From NCBI RefSeq assembly GCF_000801105.2, contig NC_079512.1, forward strand, positions 28,971,848 through 29,035,847: a stretch of DNA of 64,000 nucleotides, given 5' to 3'. Origin of the DNA: Raphanus sativus. Its lineage: Eukaryota; Streptophyta; Magnoliopsida; Brassicales; Brassicaceae. Positions 10,788-22,837 of the stretch are shown piece after piece. The position numbers and the translations under genes are program-made. Positions within the stretch are counted from its first letter, which is position 1; every line of letters begins with the position of its first letter. The notes below the pieces were generated by a model that searched no databases, had not been told where the DNA came from, and worked only from the letters and a program-made list of their open reading frames with translations.

Positions 10788-12410
10788 ACAATAAGTAAGT
10801 ATAATATAAGCAATAGAAATATACATTAAACATATAACATAATATTATCATTGGACATAAATGTAAAAATAATTAGAATAAGGAAATATACAATACAAGA
10901 ACAAATAAACAAAAATAAATATACAAAATCAAAAATAGAAAAATTAAATTAAACATCTATCGTAGAATAAGTAAATATAAAATATAAGAAAAAAGTAAAT
11001 ATGAATATAAGAAATAAACAAATTATATTAAACATCTATCTGAAAATGTATAGTTTTACATTTTTGTTATTATTATTTTTTATAATTAATATACAATATA
11101 AAAAAAAGATATGTTATATAGAAATCTTACATTAAACATCCATCATAATATTATTATTTGATAGGAAATAGAAAACAAGATAAATAAATATACAATATAA
11201 TAAAAATTAAACAATAAGTAAATATAAAATCATGAAATTAAAAAACAAAATTAAAAATTTCTTTGAAAAATGTATAGTAAATATACAACATAAGAAATAA
11301 AAATATTATTTTCGACATCTATTGTAATATTAGAATAAGTAAATATTCAATATAAAAAACTAAAAAATAAGTAAATATAATTATTAGATTAAAAATCTAA
11401 CCTAATATTATCATTTGATATAAAATTAAAAAAGTAATTAGAATAAATAAATATATCATAAAAATAAACAAAATTAAATTTATGATATCAAAAATGGAAA
11501 AAATAAATTAAACATCTATCTGAAAAATGTATGGTAAAATAAATAATTAGTAAATATAGAATTAGAAATAAAATATTACATTAAACATCTATGACAATGA
11601 TAGAATAAAAATAAATAATAGTAAATATACAATATAAGATATAAAAAACTACATTAAATATCTATATGAAAAATTATAGTAAATAAATATAAATATACAA
11701 CATAAGAAATAGAAATATTATTAAAACATCTATCATAATATTATCATTTGATATAAAAACAAAATAATTAGAATAAATAAATATAAAATATAAGAAAAAT
11801 AAATATACAATATAAGAAATAGAAAAACTACAACAAACAGATATCTGAAAATGTATAGTTTTATATTTTATTATTTCCAAATATTTTTATAAGTAAATAT
11901 ACATGAATAACCGAATATATTATAAAATAAATAAAGAATAACTTTGTATAATTTGTACTAGGTATCTATTTATCATCTGGTTGTAACTATAAAACAGTCG
12001 GTCAATATTAAACTTTTAAATGGTTTATGATTTCGTTGGCAAGTAATGACTGATTGTTTAGAATATATCAATTAACTAAACCGAATACACAGAAATAAAT
12101 CAAAATAAACCAAATAAACAAAAAGTTACATCTGTGATTTTTTTCGAATAAACATATATATATATATATATATATTATAAACCCATTTCAGTTCAAATAT
12201 ATATTTTTCAAAAGAATGAAAAATAAAATATTTATGAAATTAATGTTATTTTTAGTTAATAACTAAATATTTAAAATATATTATTTTCTAGTTATTTATA
12301 TATCCCGGTGGGGTTGATCACTAGTAATAATGGAAACTAGAGTTTAGATTGTTATTATTTTATCATCGTACTACAAAGAAAAAGTCGGTTTACAATTTTG
12401 CCAGCCAGCT

Positions 12411-12945
12411 TTAACAAGGATACTTGCATTGGCAAACACCAGAATTACCGAGGGTGTAACACATCCCACTTCCACCTGCATACTTATATGCACAGTTAAT
12501 ATCGCAACATTTTTGGGGGCACTTTACACTACATAAACCGGCCCCACCATTGCAAGTATTGCGTGGAGTCACCGAGGGTGATTCACATTGGTAGTGGCAC
12601 CTGCAGAGAGGCCCCCCAATGGAGCGGTCATCACAGTCACCTTGGCTTGATGGCCCATGTTTGGACTTGCATCTCTGGTCGCAGCTTTTGCAAGTGCCTA
12701 GTCCATCGACGCATATATTTGCTCTAGTCTGATTCACAACTGTAACATTGTATACATCATTAAACTTATCATAAAATAAATGTGAGAAAAATGTGATCAT
12801 AAAATTATACTAAAGAACTTTTGAAACTGTATGAAAATTGCGGCAAATAAATAAAATAAACATAACAATTGAGAGATATAATAATACCTGAGGCAAACAT
12901 GATAAGTAGGCTAACGAGTAATACAAGTGGAGTTATTCTCTCCAT
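12411..12945 (-). CDS. Secreted cysteine-rich peptide with two defensin-like modules
   Basis: Defensin-like (DEFL/LCR-type) secreted peptide, 128 aa. Exon 1 (12945-12888) encodes a 19-residue signal peptide (MERITPLVLLVSLLIMFAS). An intron follows, then exon 2 (12739-12411) encodes the mature part. This two-exon layout, with the intron just after the signal peptide, is standard for plant DEFL genes. The mature part has 18 Cys in two modules. The first is C-x6-C-x2-C-x3-C-x11-C-x9-C-x-C-x3-C (8 Cys). The second has 10 Cys, including a CC pair, and again ends C-x-C-x3-C. Most DEFLs have one module. The role is unknown: antimicrobial or cell-signalling functions are both known in the family. A TTTAAATA element near 13025 could be its TATA box. 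Neighbouring DNA is transposon-derived. Confidence 0.85.
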
Positions 12946-13276
12946 ATTTTCACGTTTACTAGTTTTCTTCTAATCTTATCTTTCTCTGCAGTATGTTTGT
13001 ATATTATCGGGACATCTGTTATCTATTTAAAAGCAATATGTAGACTCCAACTTAAGAGTTTTTCTCAAGTAAGGACATTTGTTTTTACGTCCGGCATAAA
13101 ATATTTTTTTTTTATGATGGTCTTTTGTTGACCGATGAATACACCGATTTATTGCTAAAATTGTATGGTCAGTACAGGTACTTCCGTATAAATGTTATTC
13201 TCGATCGTCAAATGAGATTTTATGCCATAAGTGAGAGAGAAATAGATGATTCTGGAGCAAAAAAGTTCTTAAAGTC
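12946..13276. other. Upstream region of the cysteine-rich peptide gene
   Basis: Promoter side of the minus-strand peptide gene, including the TTTAAATA box near 13025. No other gene was seen. Confidence 0.5.
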
Positions 13277-13280
13277 ACTC

Positions 13281-13346
<66 letters not shown>
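13277..13346. repeat. (TTA)n microsatellite
   Basis: Over 20 TTA/ATT trinucleotides with one GTT interruption, ending next to the Helitron terminus at 13348. Confidence 0.95.
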
Positions 13347-13347
<1 letters not shown>

Positions 13348-13385
13348 CTAGATAAGAAATATGTGCGATATCGCACGGGAACACA
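13348..13385 (-). mobile_element. Helitron 3' terminus (minus strand)
   Basis: On the minus strand the sequence reads CCCGTGCGATATCGCAC, a strong hairpin, then about 11 nt and CTAG followed by T. This is the Helitron 3' end signature. The element would extend to the right; I could not find a matching TC start, so its other end is undefined. Confidence 0.6.
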
Positions 13386-15880
13386 TTTTATAAATATAAA
13401 TATGATATATTTTATAAAATAACATTTACAAAAAAATATAATTGTTTTTTTTTAAATATATGTGTTGCAAATTTGGAAGAATACGACTTTGCAACATTTT
13501 TAGTATTCTTAAAGGATACATTTCTTTACAAGAAAAGAATATTTGAATAAAAAAGTACATCTTTTCGTGTAAAATAAAATAAAATTACATTAAATAGAGA
13601 TAAAATTAAGAGTAATAAAAAAAAAACTCATAAGCTATTCAATTGTTACATGAAAAAATAGCGCATAACTTAAAAGTTATAACCTGTTGGTAAAGACACA
13701 CACATTAAAGTTTATGTGCATGTTTTAAATTATTTTTGTTAACTCAATTTATTAAAAATATATACTATTCTGTATAATTTATATTTTACGTAAAGCATCT
13801 TATTATTTTTTTCAAAGAAGTGTATGTGTTACAAAATAGAAAAGATATATTCTTTGACTTTCCATAGACTTTTAAAATAAAATGAGAAAAAATCAAATAA
13901 TATCAAGAAAAATATTTATATATATATATATATATCATTTATTGTTCAACTAAAACTATTTGTCAACTAACCGAGTAACCGATTTCTTGGAAAGAAAACC
14001 ACATCATGTATCATAATCAGAAACAATCTAAATGAAAAGACAAAAAGCGATATACAACTTTTCATATTAAAAACTAATAAATACATTTTTATGTAATTTT
14101 TAAAAAGATGTAACTTTTCACATTAATATCAACTTTATATAAATAACTGTAAATATTTTTGTAAAAGTACCTAACCTTTCATAAAAATAAACACATAACC
14201 TTTCAACTTAATACTTAACTATAGATTGTATAATGGTTGTACAAAGTGTACAAATAGCAAATACAAAAATAATTATGAATATGGGCACATAAATAGTTTT
14301 TCTTCTTCTCCTTACGTCGAAATCACAGAGTCATTATTGAATAGTTGATCTCTTTACAATGAGATTTATCACGGGCTTTGATGATTTTAAAGAATTAGAG
14401 TAAGTCTTACAAGTTTACTTTATTACACAAGTTTATATATGTATAGCCAGTTTTACCTAACCATCGTTAACGTTCAGGGGTCTACACATGGCGAAGTTTT
14501 GTATTAGCATATAAAACATAAACAAACGTTTTGGGTTGGACAGAAGTCGTCTAAAGGTACTATAATAATACTAGCAATTAGGATTAAAACAATTAAATTC
14601 AACGGTAAAGTTTATTCTTTATTTCTAATCTGATGGCTACGATTTTTTTAGAATCCTAAGTATGACATCATAGTTTTACAAAGAAAAAGATGTGAGATAT
14701 TTTTCAGAAACTTAAACATTGAACCCTTTCATAATAAAAACATTTAAGAAATTCATTCACTTAAGTACAATACATGCTCATTTATTGAAAAAATGCATCT
14801 TTTCAGAAAATTAATCATATAAACATTTCACTGAACTATTTCGTTAAACATTTTAATAAAAATATTGAATCTAGCGGTTCAAATTATCACAAGTTTGTAA
14901 TTTAACAGACAATATTTTATTTATTTATTAGATCTGAAATCGTTACGTGTCTTTTTATGATGCACTCTTTTACTCACCTCTTTTATTTTTCAAACGATGC
15001 ATTGTTTCAAACGCTTCTTTTAATTTTCGAATAATACTCCATTTTACATCTTTTTTAATTGTTTAACGATTTATTCTTTCACCCTCTTCTTTTAATGTAG
15101 GTACGATGCATCTTTTTGAAAAACCTCTTTTGATTTTAGAATGATACACCTTTTTAGTTGATCAATACATTGAATTGTTTTACTAAAACCATATGGTTAA
15201 GTTTGTTTTGACTATAGAATCTAACTCAATGAATTTGTTAGGTCGATAAAAATATGAGATCATCAACTTACTAATCTGAAAAGTGTCTTTTCGTTTATTT
15301 TGTATTTTTCGAAATATACACCCTTTTAGAAATTGCATGTTTTTACAAATGTATATATTGTTCGCCAATTTTTAAGTTTCTAGAATGTGTCCTGAGTACT
15401 ATAATCGAACGAAATACCATTAAATAATAATTCTATATGAATACAAATTTTTATGTAATTTTTTAAAAAGATGCAACTTTTCACATTAATATTAACTTTA
15501 TATAAATAACTGTAAATATTTTTGTGAAAATACATGACATTTCATAAAAAACACATAAACTTTCAATTTAAATAGAATTCACACCCTTTATAATTAATCA
15601 ATCTGGCAGATTGAAAATATATAAAAAGCATTCCCATCGCTTGATCTGAGATAATATTTTTTAATATATTCTGACCAATCTAGCAGAACCTTTACTACCA
15701 AATGTGTTATTATGATTGGATCTTTTATTATTAAATTTTGTATTCTGTAAATGGACTATCTACAGCCATATGGGGGTGTTCTCGATTTAGAAACTCTGGG
15801 AAAATAGAATCGACGTGACGACTCGAAAGATTTGTAATTATTATTTTCTGTTGTTGTTTTCTTACTCTCACGTCTCACCC
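13386..15880. other. AT-rich gene-free region, likely Helitron body
   Basis: No gene recognised. Contains the 130-bp direct repeat listed separately and short AT runs. It probably includes the interior of the minus-strand Helitron ending at 13348, and at the right the promoter of the acylaminoacyl-peptidase gene. Confidence 0.5.
14083..15578 (+). repeat. Pair of direct repeats (about 130 bp each)
   Basis: 14083-14215 and about 15446-15578 match closely. Shared stretches include ATGTAATTTTT, AACTTTTCACATTAATAT and AACTTTATATAAATAACTG, then CATAAAAA and ACACATAA. They bracket about 1.2 kb of AT-rich DNA and could be internal repeats of the surrounding element. Confidence 0.75.
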
Positions 15881-16181
15881 AATCACTTGCTCCGGCGCCA
15901 ATTTGGGATTTAACTTCTGCTCTTGCCATCTTCTTCGTAAGCTCTTCCTATTCTTTCTTCTCTATTGAGAGTAACTGATTGTGTTGCTGTGTTGGGTAAT
16001 ATTCTATTTGATTTGTTTTCAGTCCAAAAGTTTCAAACTTTGTGATCGGTTTCCCTATGTTTTGTCCCATACGGATTTTTGAAGCAAATGATGTTTTATT
16101 ACTGGAATGTCTTTCTCTGCAGCCATTTAGAGATTATATTTGGTTGACTTGTTGCAGTAGTTGCTAGAAGATTTTGTAGCA

Positions 16182-19100
16182 ATGGATTCTTCTGGAGTTA
16201 ACTCAGCTACTGAGGAGGAAGAGTATGCCACACAGTCAAAGTTACTTAAAGACTTCATGAGTATTCCCACCATTGACAAAGCTTGGATTTTCAACTCTGC
16301 TTCTGGTAATTTTGAATTTTATATGTCCCAACTTGGGAGCTTTGGAATTGTAATGAAAAGTATTTTATCTAAAGATCTGCAAAATGTTTAATAATGCAGG
16401 TCCTCAAGCAATGGTTGCAATGAGTCAAGCAAACCTTTTGGCTAATAAAAAGAGGAAGTTTATGGTATCTGGTCATATCTCAAAAGAAAGCAACCAATCT
16501 GTAAACTTTCACTGGTCGCCGTTTCCCACCGAGATGACTGGCGCATCTGCTTTTGTCCCGTCTCCATCTGGTCTGAAGCTCCTCGTAGTTCGGAATCCTG
16601 ATGATGATAACAAATCTCCTACAAAGTTTGAGATATGGAGTTCGTCTCAGCTAGAGAAGGAGTTTCATATCCCACACAAAGTTCATAGCTCTGTATACGT
16701 TGACGGATGGTATACGACTCTTGTTTTTTTTTAAAAGACATGTTCTTGGAGAAGTAGTTGGACACAGTTCAGTAGGGCTTTGTGTGTGTACATGAATTGA
16801 TGCAGGTTTGAAGGGATCTCTTGGAACTCAGATGAGAGTCTTGTTGCTTATGTAGCTGAGGCACCATCTCTTCCCAAGCCTACATTTGACAATCTAGGTT
16901 ATTACAAGAAAGAAAATTCTTTGGACAAGGATATTGGTGGCTGGGAAGGTCAAGGAGATTGGGAAGAGGAATGGGGAGAAGCATATGCCGGAAAAAAGCA
17001 GCCTGCGCTGTTTGTTATCAATGTTGACAGGTTTCATCAGAACTCTCTTTTTCTGATTGTTCTTTACATTTTTTTTATTATCTAATCATTTTCTGTTAAC
17101 AGTGGAGAGGTTGAACATATCAAAGGTGTTCCAAGATCCATAAGTGTTGGACAGGTGGTTTGGAGTCCAAACAGTAGAGGCTCAGGCGCAGCTCAGTACT
17201 TAGTTTTTGTGGGATGGTTAGGAGATAAAAGAAAGTTCGGTATTAAGTACTGCGCTAACAGACAATGTGCCATATACGCAATTAGACACAAAGAACCAAA
17301 GTGAGTGTGTTTCGCTGCTTCTATAACTCGCAATAAGACAACTTTGATTATTCATAGTTGATAACAGTTTTGTCTTTTCTTGTGTTCCAGGGATTATGCT
17401 AACGAAGCATTCCCTATTCATAAATTGACAAAGAGCATAAGCAGCGGTTATTCCCCACGGTTCAGGTTTACATCTTATGAAACTCTTTTCCTTGTTCTAT
17501 TGAAAATTATGTATTTACTAAAAGCATGTGTTCTCCTCTCCTTTCTTATTCTGTTTATAACTTTGCCAATTTTAACACAACATATATGTTAGCAGTGTTG
17601 ATATGCAATATTCCATTCTCTTACAGCAAAGATGGAAAGTTTCTTCTGTTTTTATCCGCAAAGACCGCTGCTGATTCCGGTGCCCATTGGGTAGCCGAGT
17701 CACTACACAAGATTAACTGGCCAAGTGATGGGATACTTACTGACTCAACAGATATTGTTGATCTGGTAAGGACTTTGTGTCTCCCTATAGAGGCTTCAGA
17801 AGGGTAATCAAACTAAAAATCTCTCATTCAAGCATTTCTTTTAATTGCAGGTTCAAATTGTGAATTGTCCTGACGATGGTTGTTTCCCTGGGCTCTATGG
17901 TACCGGCCTTCTGGGTGATCCGTGGCTCTCGGATGGACAGACTATTATCTTGTCTTCTTACTGGCGTAGTTTTAGAGTAATACTCAGCCTAAATTTACTA
18001 AGGTAACTGATGAATACATACTACTATTATCTTCTCCTGCTGCGCTAACTGATTGATTAAATATTTATCTGGGGGAATTACAGTGGTGAATTGTCAAGAG
18101 TCAGCCCTAATGATTCATATTCATGGAGCATTCTTGCCCTAGATGGTGATGATGTACTTGCCGGTAACATCTTTAATCTCAGTTACTAACTGTGACAATG
18201 TCACATTAAACTTAAACACACACCAGGTTTAAAACAATTTTCTTTTCTTTTTTGATTAGTGTCTAGCAGTCCAGTGAGTGTTCCTGAAATTAAGTATGGG
18301 AAGAAAGTTCTTGATCCAGCTGGGAAGCCTTCATGGCAATGGTCAAATATCCAAAAACCAATATTTAAATGCTCTGATAAGGTAAATCATATTTTTGCCA
18401 AATCCTCTTTAATACAAATGATGTTAAACTTATCTCTATATTCATTATCTACTGCCGCAGGTCAAGTTAGGACTTTCATCTCTTCAGTTCAAAATTCTAA
18501 AAGTTTCAGTCAGTAATGTTTCTGAATGTCTTACCGAAGGTACTTCAACTCTTACCTTGCTTTTACAAAAAGTTATTAGTTGGTTTTGGTTGAAAATGGC
18601 TCATATGATCTCTCCACCTGGCAGGGGCCAAAAAACCTATTGAAGCTATATATGTTTCGTCTTCAAAGCCCAAGGAGAATGGGAAATGTGATCCATTAGT
18701 TGTTGTTATCCATGGAGGCCCTCATTCAGTTGCAACATGCAGCTTCTCCAAGACTTTGGCTTATCTCTCCTCTGTTGGATACAGTCTGCTGAATGTTAAT
18801 TACAGGTTCACATACTGCTCCATTTTTCCACTACTTCATCAACAACCTTACGGAGTTTTTAACTTCAGCTTTTGGTGATTCGTTTGAAACTAAAAAGGGG
18901 TTCGTTGGGATTTGGGAAAGAAGCTTTGCAGTCTCTATCTGGAAACGTTGGATCACAGGTGGCGTCTCTAATGGTCATTTCTTCTCCTCCTGACTTGTGC
19001 AGCCTTCTTAATATGTTAGCTTCTCTGATTGACACCAGGACGTGAACGATGTGCTCTCTGCTGTAGATCATGCCATTGAAATGGGACTTGCAGACCCGTC

Positions 19101-19948
19101 TAGAATAACCCTGATAGGTGGTTCTCACGGTGGGTTTCTAGCCACACACTTGATTGGCCAGGTAAATGTATTTGCTCACTCACCTTCTAAGTGATGCCAC
19201 TGGAATATAAATCGTCATCATACTTATATACCAAAAGTTTTGCTATAGGCGCCAGATAAATTTGTGGCAGCAGCTGTAAGGAACCCTGTATGCAACATTG
19301 CATCATTGGTTGGGATTACAGATACACCTGATTGGGGTTTCTTTCAAGCCTATGGTGACAAGAATCACTATACAGAAGCCCCTTCACCTGAAGATATGTC
19401 TCGGTTTCATCAAGTGTCTCCTATATCACACATCTCAAAGGTCAAAACCACACATAGTACTTCCTATAACTTTGAAGACATTTAATGATTCTTCTTTTTG
19501 TATTTTTTTACTTTCTGTAGGTGAAAACACCCACTCTGTTTATCTTGGGAGCTATGGATCTCCGTGTTCCCATTTCAAACGGACTTCAAGTAAGATCACT
19601 CTGCAACGTGTTTAAGTTTGCATATCCAAACTCATTGGTGATGTTGTTTAATCCAAATATTCTTGATTTGTATAGTACATGAGGGCGTTAAAGGAGAAAG
19701 GAGTTGAGGTTAAAGTTCTTGTCTTTCCCAACGACAATCATCCCCTAGACAGGTAAAAGAAAACAAGCTGCCATTTTTTTTTCTAATTGTTTATCATCAT
19801 AGCTATAAAGAAGCATCTCTGAGAGGAAGTTTTGAGTTTTTTAAAGCTTGATTGGCATCTTGTGATTGTTTTATTATGCAGACCGCAGACGGATTATGAA
19901 AGTTTTCTCAACGTTGCTGTCTGGTTCAACAAGTACTGCAAGCTGTGA
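16182..19948 (+). CDS. AARE: Acylaminoacyl-peptidase (acylamino acid-releasing enzyme)
   Basis: Serine peptidase of the prolyl oligopeptidase family (S9C). It removes N-acylated residues from peptides and clears oxidised proteins in cytosol and plastid (family knowledge). Seventeen exons: 16182-16305, 16400-16709, 16806-17030, 17103-17300, 17391-17465, 17627-17765, 17851-18002, 18084-18163, 18260-18381, 18461-18539, 18625-18805, 18898-18958, 19039-19161, 19249-19440, 19521-19589, 19676-19752, 19882-19948. All phases agree. The N-terminal half is the beta-propeller (GDWEEEWGEAYAGK; VVWSPNS). The C-terminal half is the alpha/beta hydrolase with all three catalytic residues: Ser in GGSHGG, Asp in GAMDLRVP, His in PNDNHPLDR. 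HGGPHS forms the oxyanion region. The start MDSSG at 16182 is used rather than an in-frame ATG seven codons earlier, because the known proteins begin there. Matches Arabidopsis At4g14570 in content and position. Confidence 0.93.
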
Positions 19949-22837
19949 ACACATGAGTTTGTTTTCGTATCTAAGTAATTTGAAAATAAAGGTTATTTAA
20001 AATTAGGGGGAGTCTTCTCTCTGGGCTTTACAGAAAGGAACTATTTCAGACGGTTTTGGGTTCTTGTATTTTTTTTGGTAAACATTTATTAAATGACTTC
20101 ACACTATACATGGAAAGAAAAGAACTAGTCTCGAAACATTGATAACGATGAACCCATGATTACACACTGGCTCCGCCACTGTTCACAAGAGTTGCGTACT
20201 GAGGCAAATCTTGGTAGCCGCGAATTAGGAAAAAGCCCGGTAACAACTTATCAACTCCTACAGCTTCTTTGAAATTGAAGTCCTAACATGGGTAATATAT
20301 AAAACGGCACAAACCAACTATAAACACCCACTTTAGAAACCATGAAGTGCCTAGACTTTGCCAGTTTAGAGGGATTAATAGCTTTTCCGGTTAACTTGAA
20401 TCGCTTTATTCATGGATGATGTGTGTCTCTTCTCTCTTTGCATTGCTTGTCTCTTCTGAATTGATTGATTAAGCTTATCGGCTTGGTCCAGCATATCTAT
20501 TGACTATTGTCAAATCCATTGAAGTTTATTCATTGGTTTTATTCCGCTGAACCGATGATGATTGCATTCAAGATAAAAGTCAGGTTTTAGTGGGGACAAG
20601 ACTCAAGCATGGTTTTCGGACATGGAGCAAAAGCTTCAATAGTTTCTCTGTTGAAACTTTTTGGATCTTAATTATAATATGCATTTTTGAAAAATTGATA
20701 GTACGTCTCGAGCGTCTGGTTAGTATCTATCATTAAAGTTTGATAACAAAGGATTTTCTCGAGCGTCTTTCTTTTGAGTATCATCAACATATCTTGGCGA
20801 TTTTATGCTAAAGATACTTGAGAGCATTATACATGTTTAGATGTTTTGGTATTACTTTTTTACATTTTTAGGTGCTTTTGAACTTTGGACATTGAGAGTG
20901 TCTCTATATTGTCCAAAATAACCCTGGCAGTAACAACACCTTCCTAGTTCCTACAACATCTTTAGGTTTTAAATAGTTAGTTAGTTTTCCGATTGGAATA
21001 AATATGGGTTAGGTTTATGATGCGATGGGTTTTCATTGTTGTTAGTCCTTTTTTTTAATTATGCTTGGATAATTTGATTTTGTATTGGAAACTTCTAATT
21101 TTCAATGTCTATTATTCAAATTGATTTGTAAAAAAATTGGAAATTGTATTTTGCTTAATGATTACATAACTTACATTTAATGTTAAATATTTCAGAAATC
21201 AAACAGATTATTTAAGAAAAGAGATTTGTTTGTGTATGTGAGTAGTGAGAGGAGGAAGACGATAGATGATGTTGTGGGCATGGTTAAGTAGTACGTGGTT
21301 AGGATGTCGGTGGATATGAAAGTGGTGAACGAGTTGTATTAGTGAGGGTGTATTTGTTATTTGTGTGAGTGAATCCGTTTATGTTATGTATGGGTTTTTG
21401 TGGATGGAATTCATGTGGGCACTGTTGTGATTAGTGATTTTGTAACATTACTAATGACTGGGTAATGAAGGGAAACATTGATGTTGTGGATATGAGCAAC
21501 GAGGCTTCTGCGGACACGATATTGGGTAGTGTGAGCGTGGCTTGTGATTTGTGTGAGCGTGGATTTTTGATTGCGTGAGTGAACATGTTCATGTTATGGT
21601 TATGGTCAGGTTAACACAGAACATAATCATGTGAGTAACGAGACTTTCATCGTTATACTGTAGGGGGTTGAGAGTGAAACGGAGAAGAGAAAGGTTTTAG
21701 GTTTCAGGTTTCAGGTTTCAGGTTTCAGCTTAATTTAGTTGGAAGGATTTTTTATTAGGAAATTTAGAAGGCATAAAGTACTTGACATGCTAAGAGTATG
21801 TGTAATTGTTAAATGACAAGCTAAAAATATGTGTATATGTAATTTTCTCAAAATATTTCTTTTGTTATTTTGAGTTTTGGGATGAAAATCTTCTCAAAAT
21901 TCTGACTAACACCTACCAAAATTTTGTGATATTATTAATAGTTTTGATAATTTTATGCGGGAAAATGCATTGTCAAATTTTTGAATATTAATAATATATT
22001 GATGATTTTATGCTAAATCTTTTTTGGTCTAATGGTAATTTTTTTAGTGAATTTGCTAAATGAAGTTGGATATTAGGGATTTTTCTAACACAGTAAAATT
22101 TTGGGGGCAAAAATTGTATTTAGAGTAGATCACTAAATATGGTAAATTGTGTGGGTATTGAGTGAAAATATTCTTTTTCAAGATATAAAGCTTCTCCAAC
22201 TTTAGATTGGCATCTACCAAAATTTTAAATATCATAAATAATTTTTTGCATTTACTCGATAAAATCCTTTTGTTATCATATCAATCTAGACAAATTTTGC
22301 ATAGGAAATGTTTTTTTGTTAGTTTGAGTTGTGGATGGTATAACTGGTAAAAAATAAAGAATTTGTGAAATTAAAATAAAATAAAATGAATAATAAGAAT
22401 GAAATATAACAAAAAATGGAATATAATTTATTCCATTTATTCATTGATCAAATTTGTTATGAAATAATTTTCTTTGTATTTTTTCTATTTAGTTTTGGAA
22501 TTGATGGAATGAGCATTACATTCTATTCATGGTGAGAAAAAAATTAGTGGAATAAGGTATTCTATATCATTTCATTCCAAAAATCAACAGTCTAGTTGAA
22601 GACTATCTTGAGTTTTGGGATAACCAGATTCTCAGACATCCTTTTATCACCTTCCAATTAACGTTGATAACATACAAGGAAAAATCATAACCACTTAATT
22701 CTCAAAAAGAAAAAATCCCAACAATTTTCGTTTATGGGATAACAGAAAAGAAAAAAAAAAAAGAAGAGATTTCACAAAACTGAATATTGATAATTAAGCC
22801 AAGTCATATTTCAACATTTTTAAGATACGTCATGGTG
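19949..22837. other. Spacer between AARE and first CIPK gene
   Basis: No gene recognised. The 3' UTR of AARE is at the left. A G/T-rich stretch at 21230-21610 contains repeated GTGTGAGCGTGG-like phrases but has stops in all useful frames. The 7-bp tandem repeat at 21690 is listed separately. 22020-22640 is AT-rich. Confidence 0.55.
21690..21728 (+). repeat. Heptamer tandem repeat (GGTTTCA)n
   Basis: AGGTTTT followed by four copies of AGGTTTC. The unit is one base off a permutation of the plant telomere heptamer (TTTAGGG to TTCAGGT), but the array is short and may be coincidental. Confidence 0.8.

Larger units (their letters stand above)
9990..11930. repeat. Decayed AT-rich array of dispersed repeat units
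   Basis: Phrases such as ACATCTATCATAATATTATC, ATTTGATATAAAA and AAATATACAATATAAGAAAT recur about every 100-250 bp (near 10123, 10826, 11140, 11400 and 11727). A longer block (TATTATTTCCAAATATTTTT with flanks) occurs near 10030 and again near 11865. This looks like an old tandem expansion, now diverged and interrupted by the 10324-10787 element. It has no coding potential. Confidence 0.7.
9200..12324 (+). mobile_element. Probable Helitron carrying an AT-rich array
   Basis: The left end reads A|TCTATTATATTAAAAAAAG, the TC...ATTAAAA start typical of Brassicaceae Helitrons. The right end reads CCCGGTGGGGTTGATCACTAG|T: a small GC-rich hairpin remnant, then CTAG followed by a host T. Insertion between A and T with no target duplication fits a Helitron. 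The 3.1-kb interior has no RepHel ORF, so it would be non-autonomous. The hairpin is weak, so the 3' end is less sure than in the 61.8-kb element. Confidence 0.55.

Noticed and set aside
13125..13355. Open frame ending in poly-leucine
   Set aside because: The leucines come from the TTA microsatellite; there is no other support.
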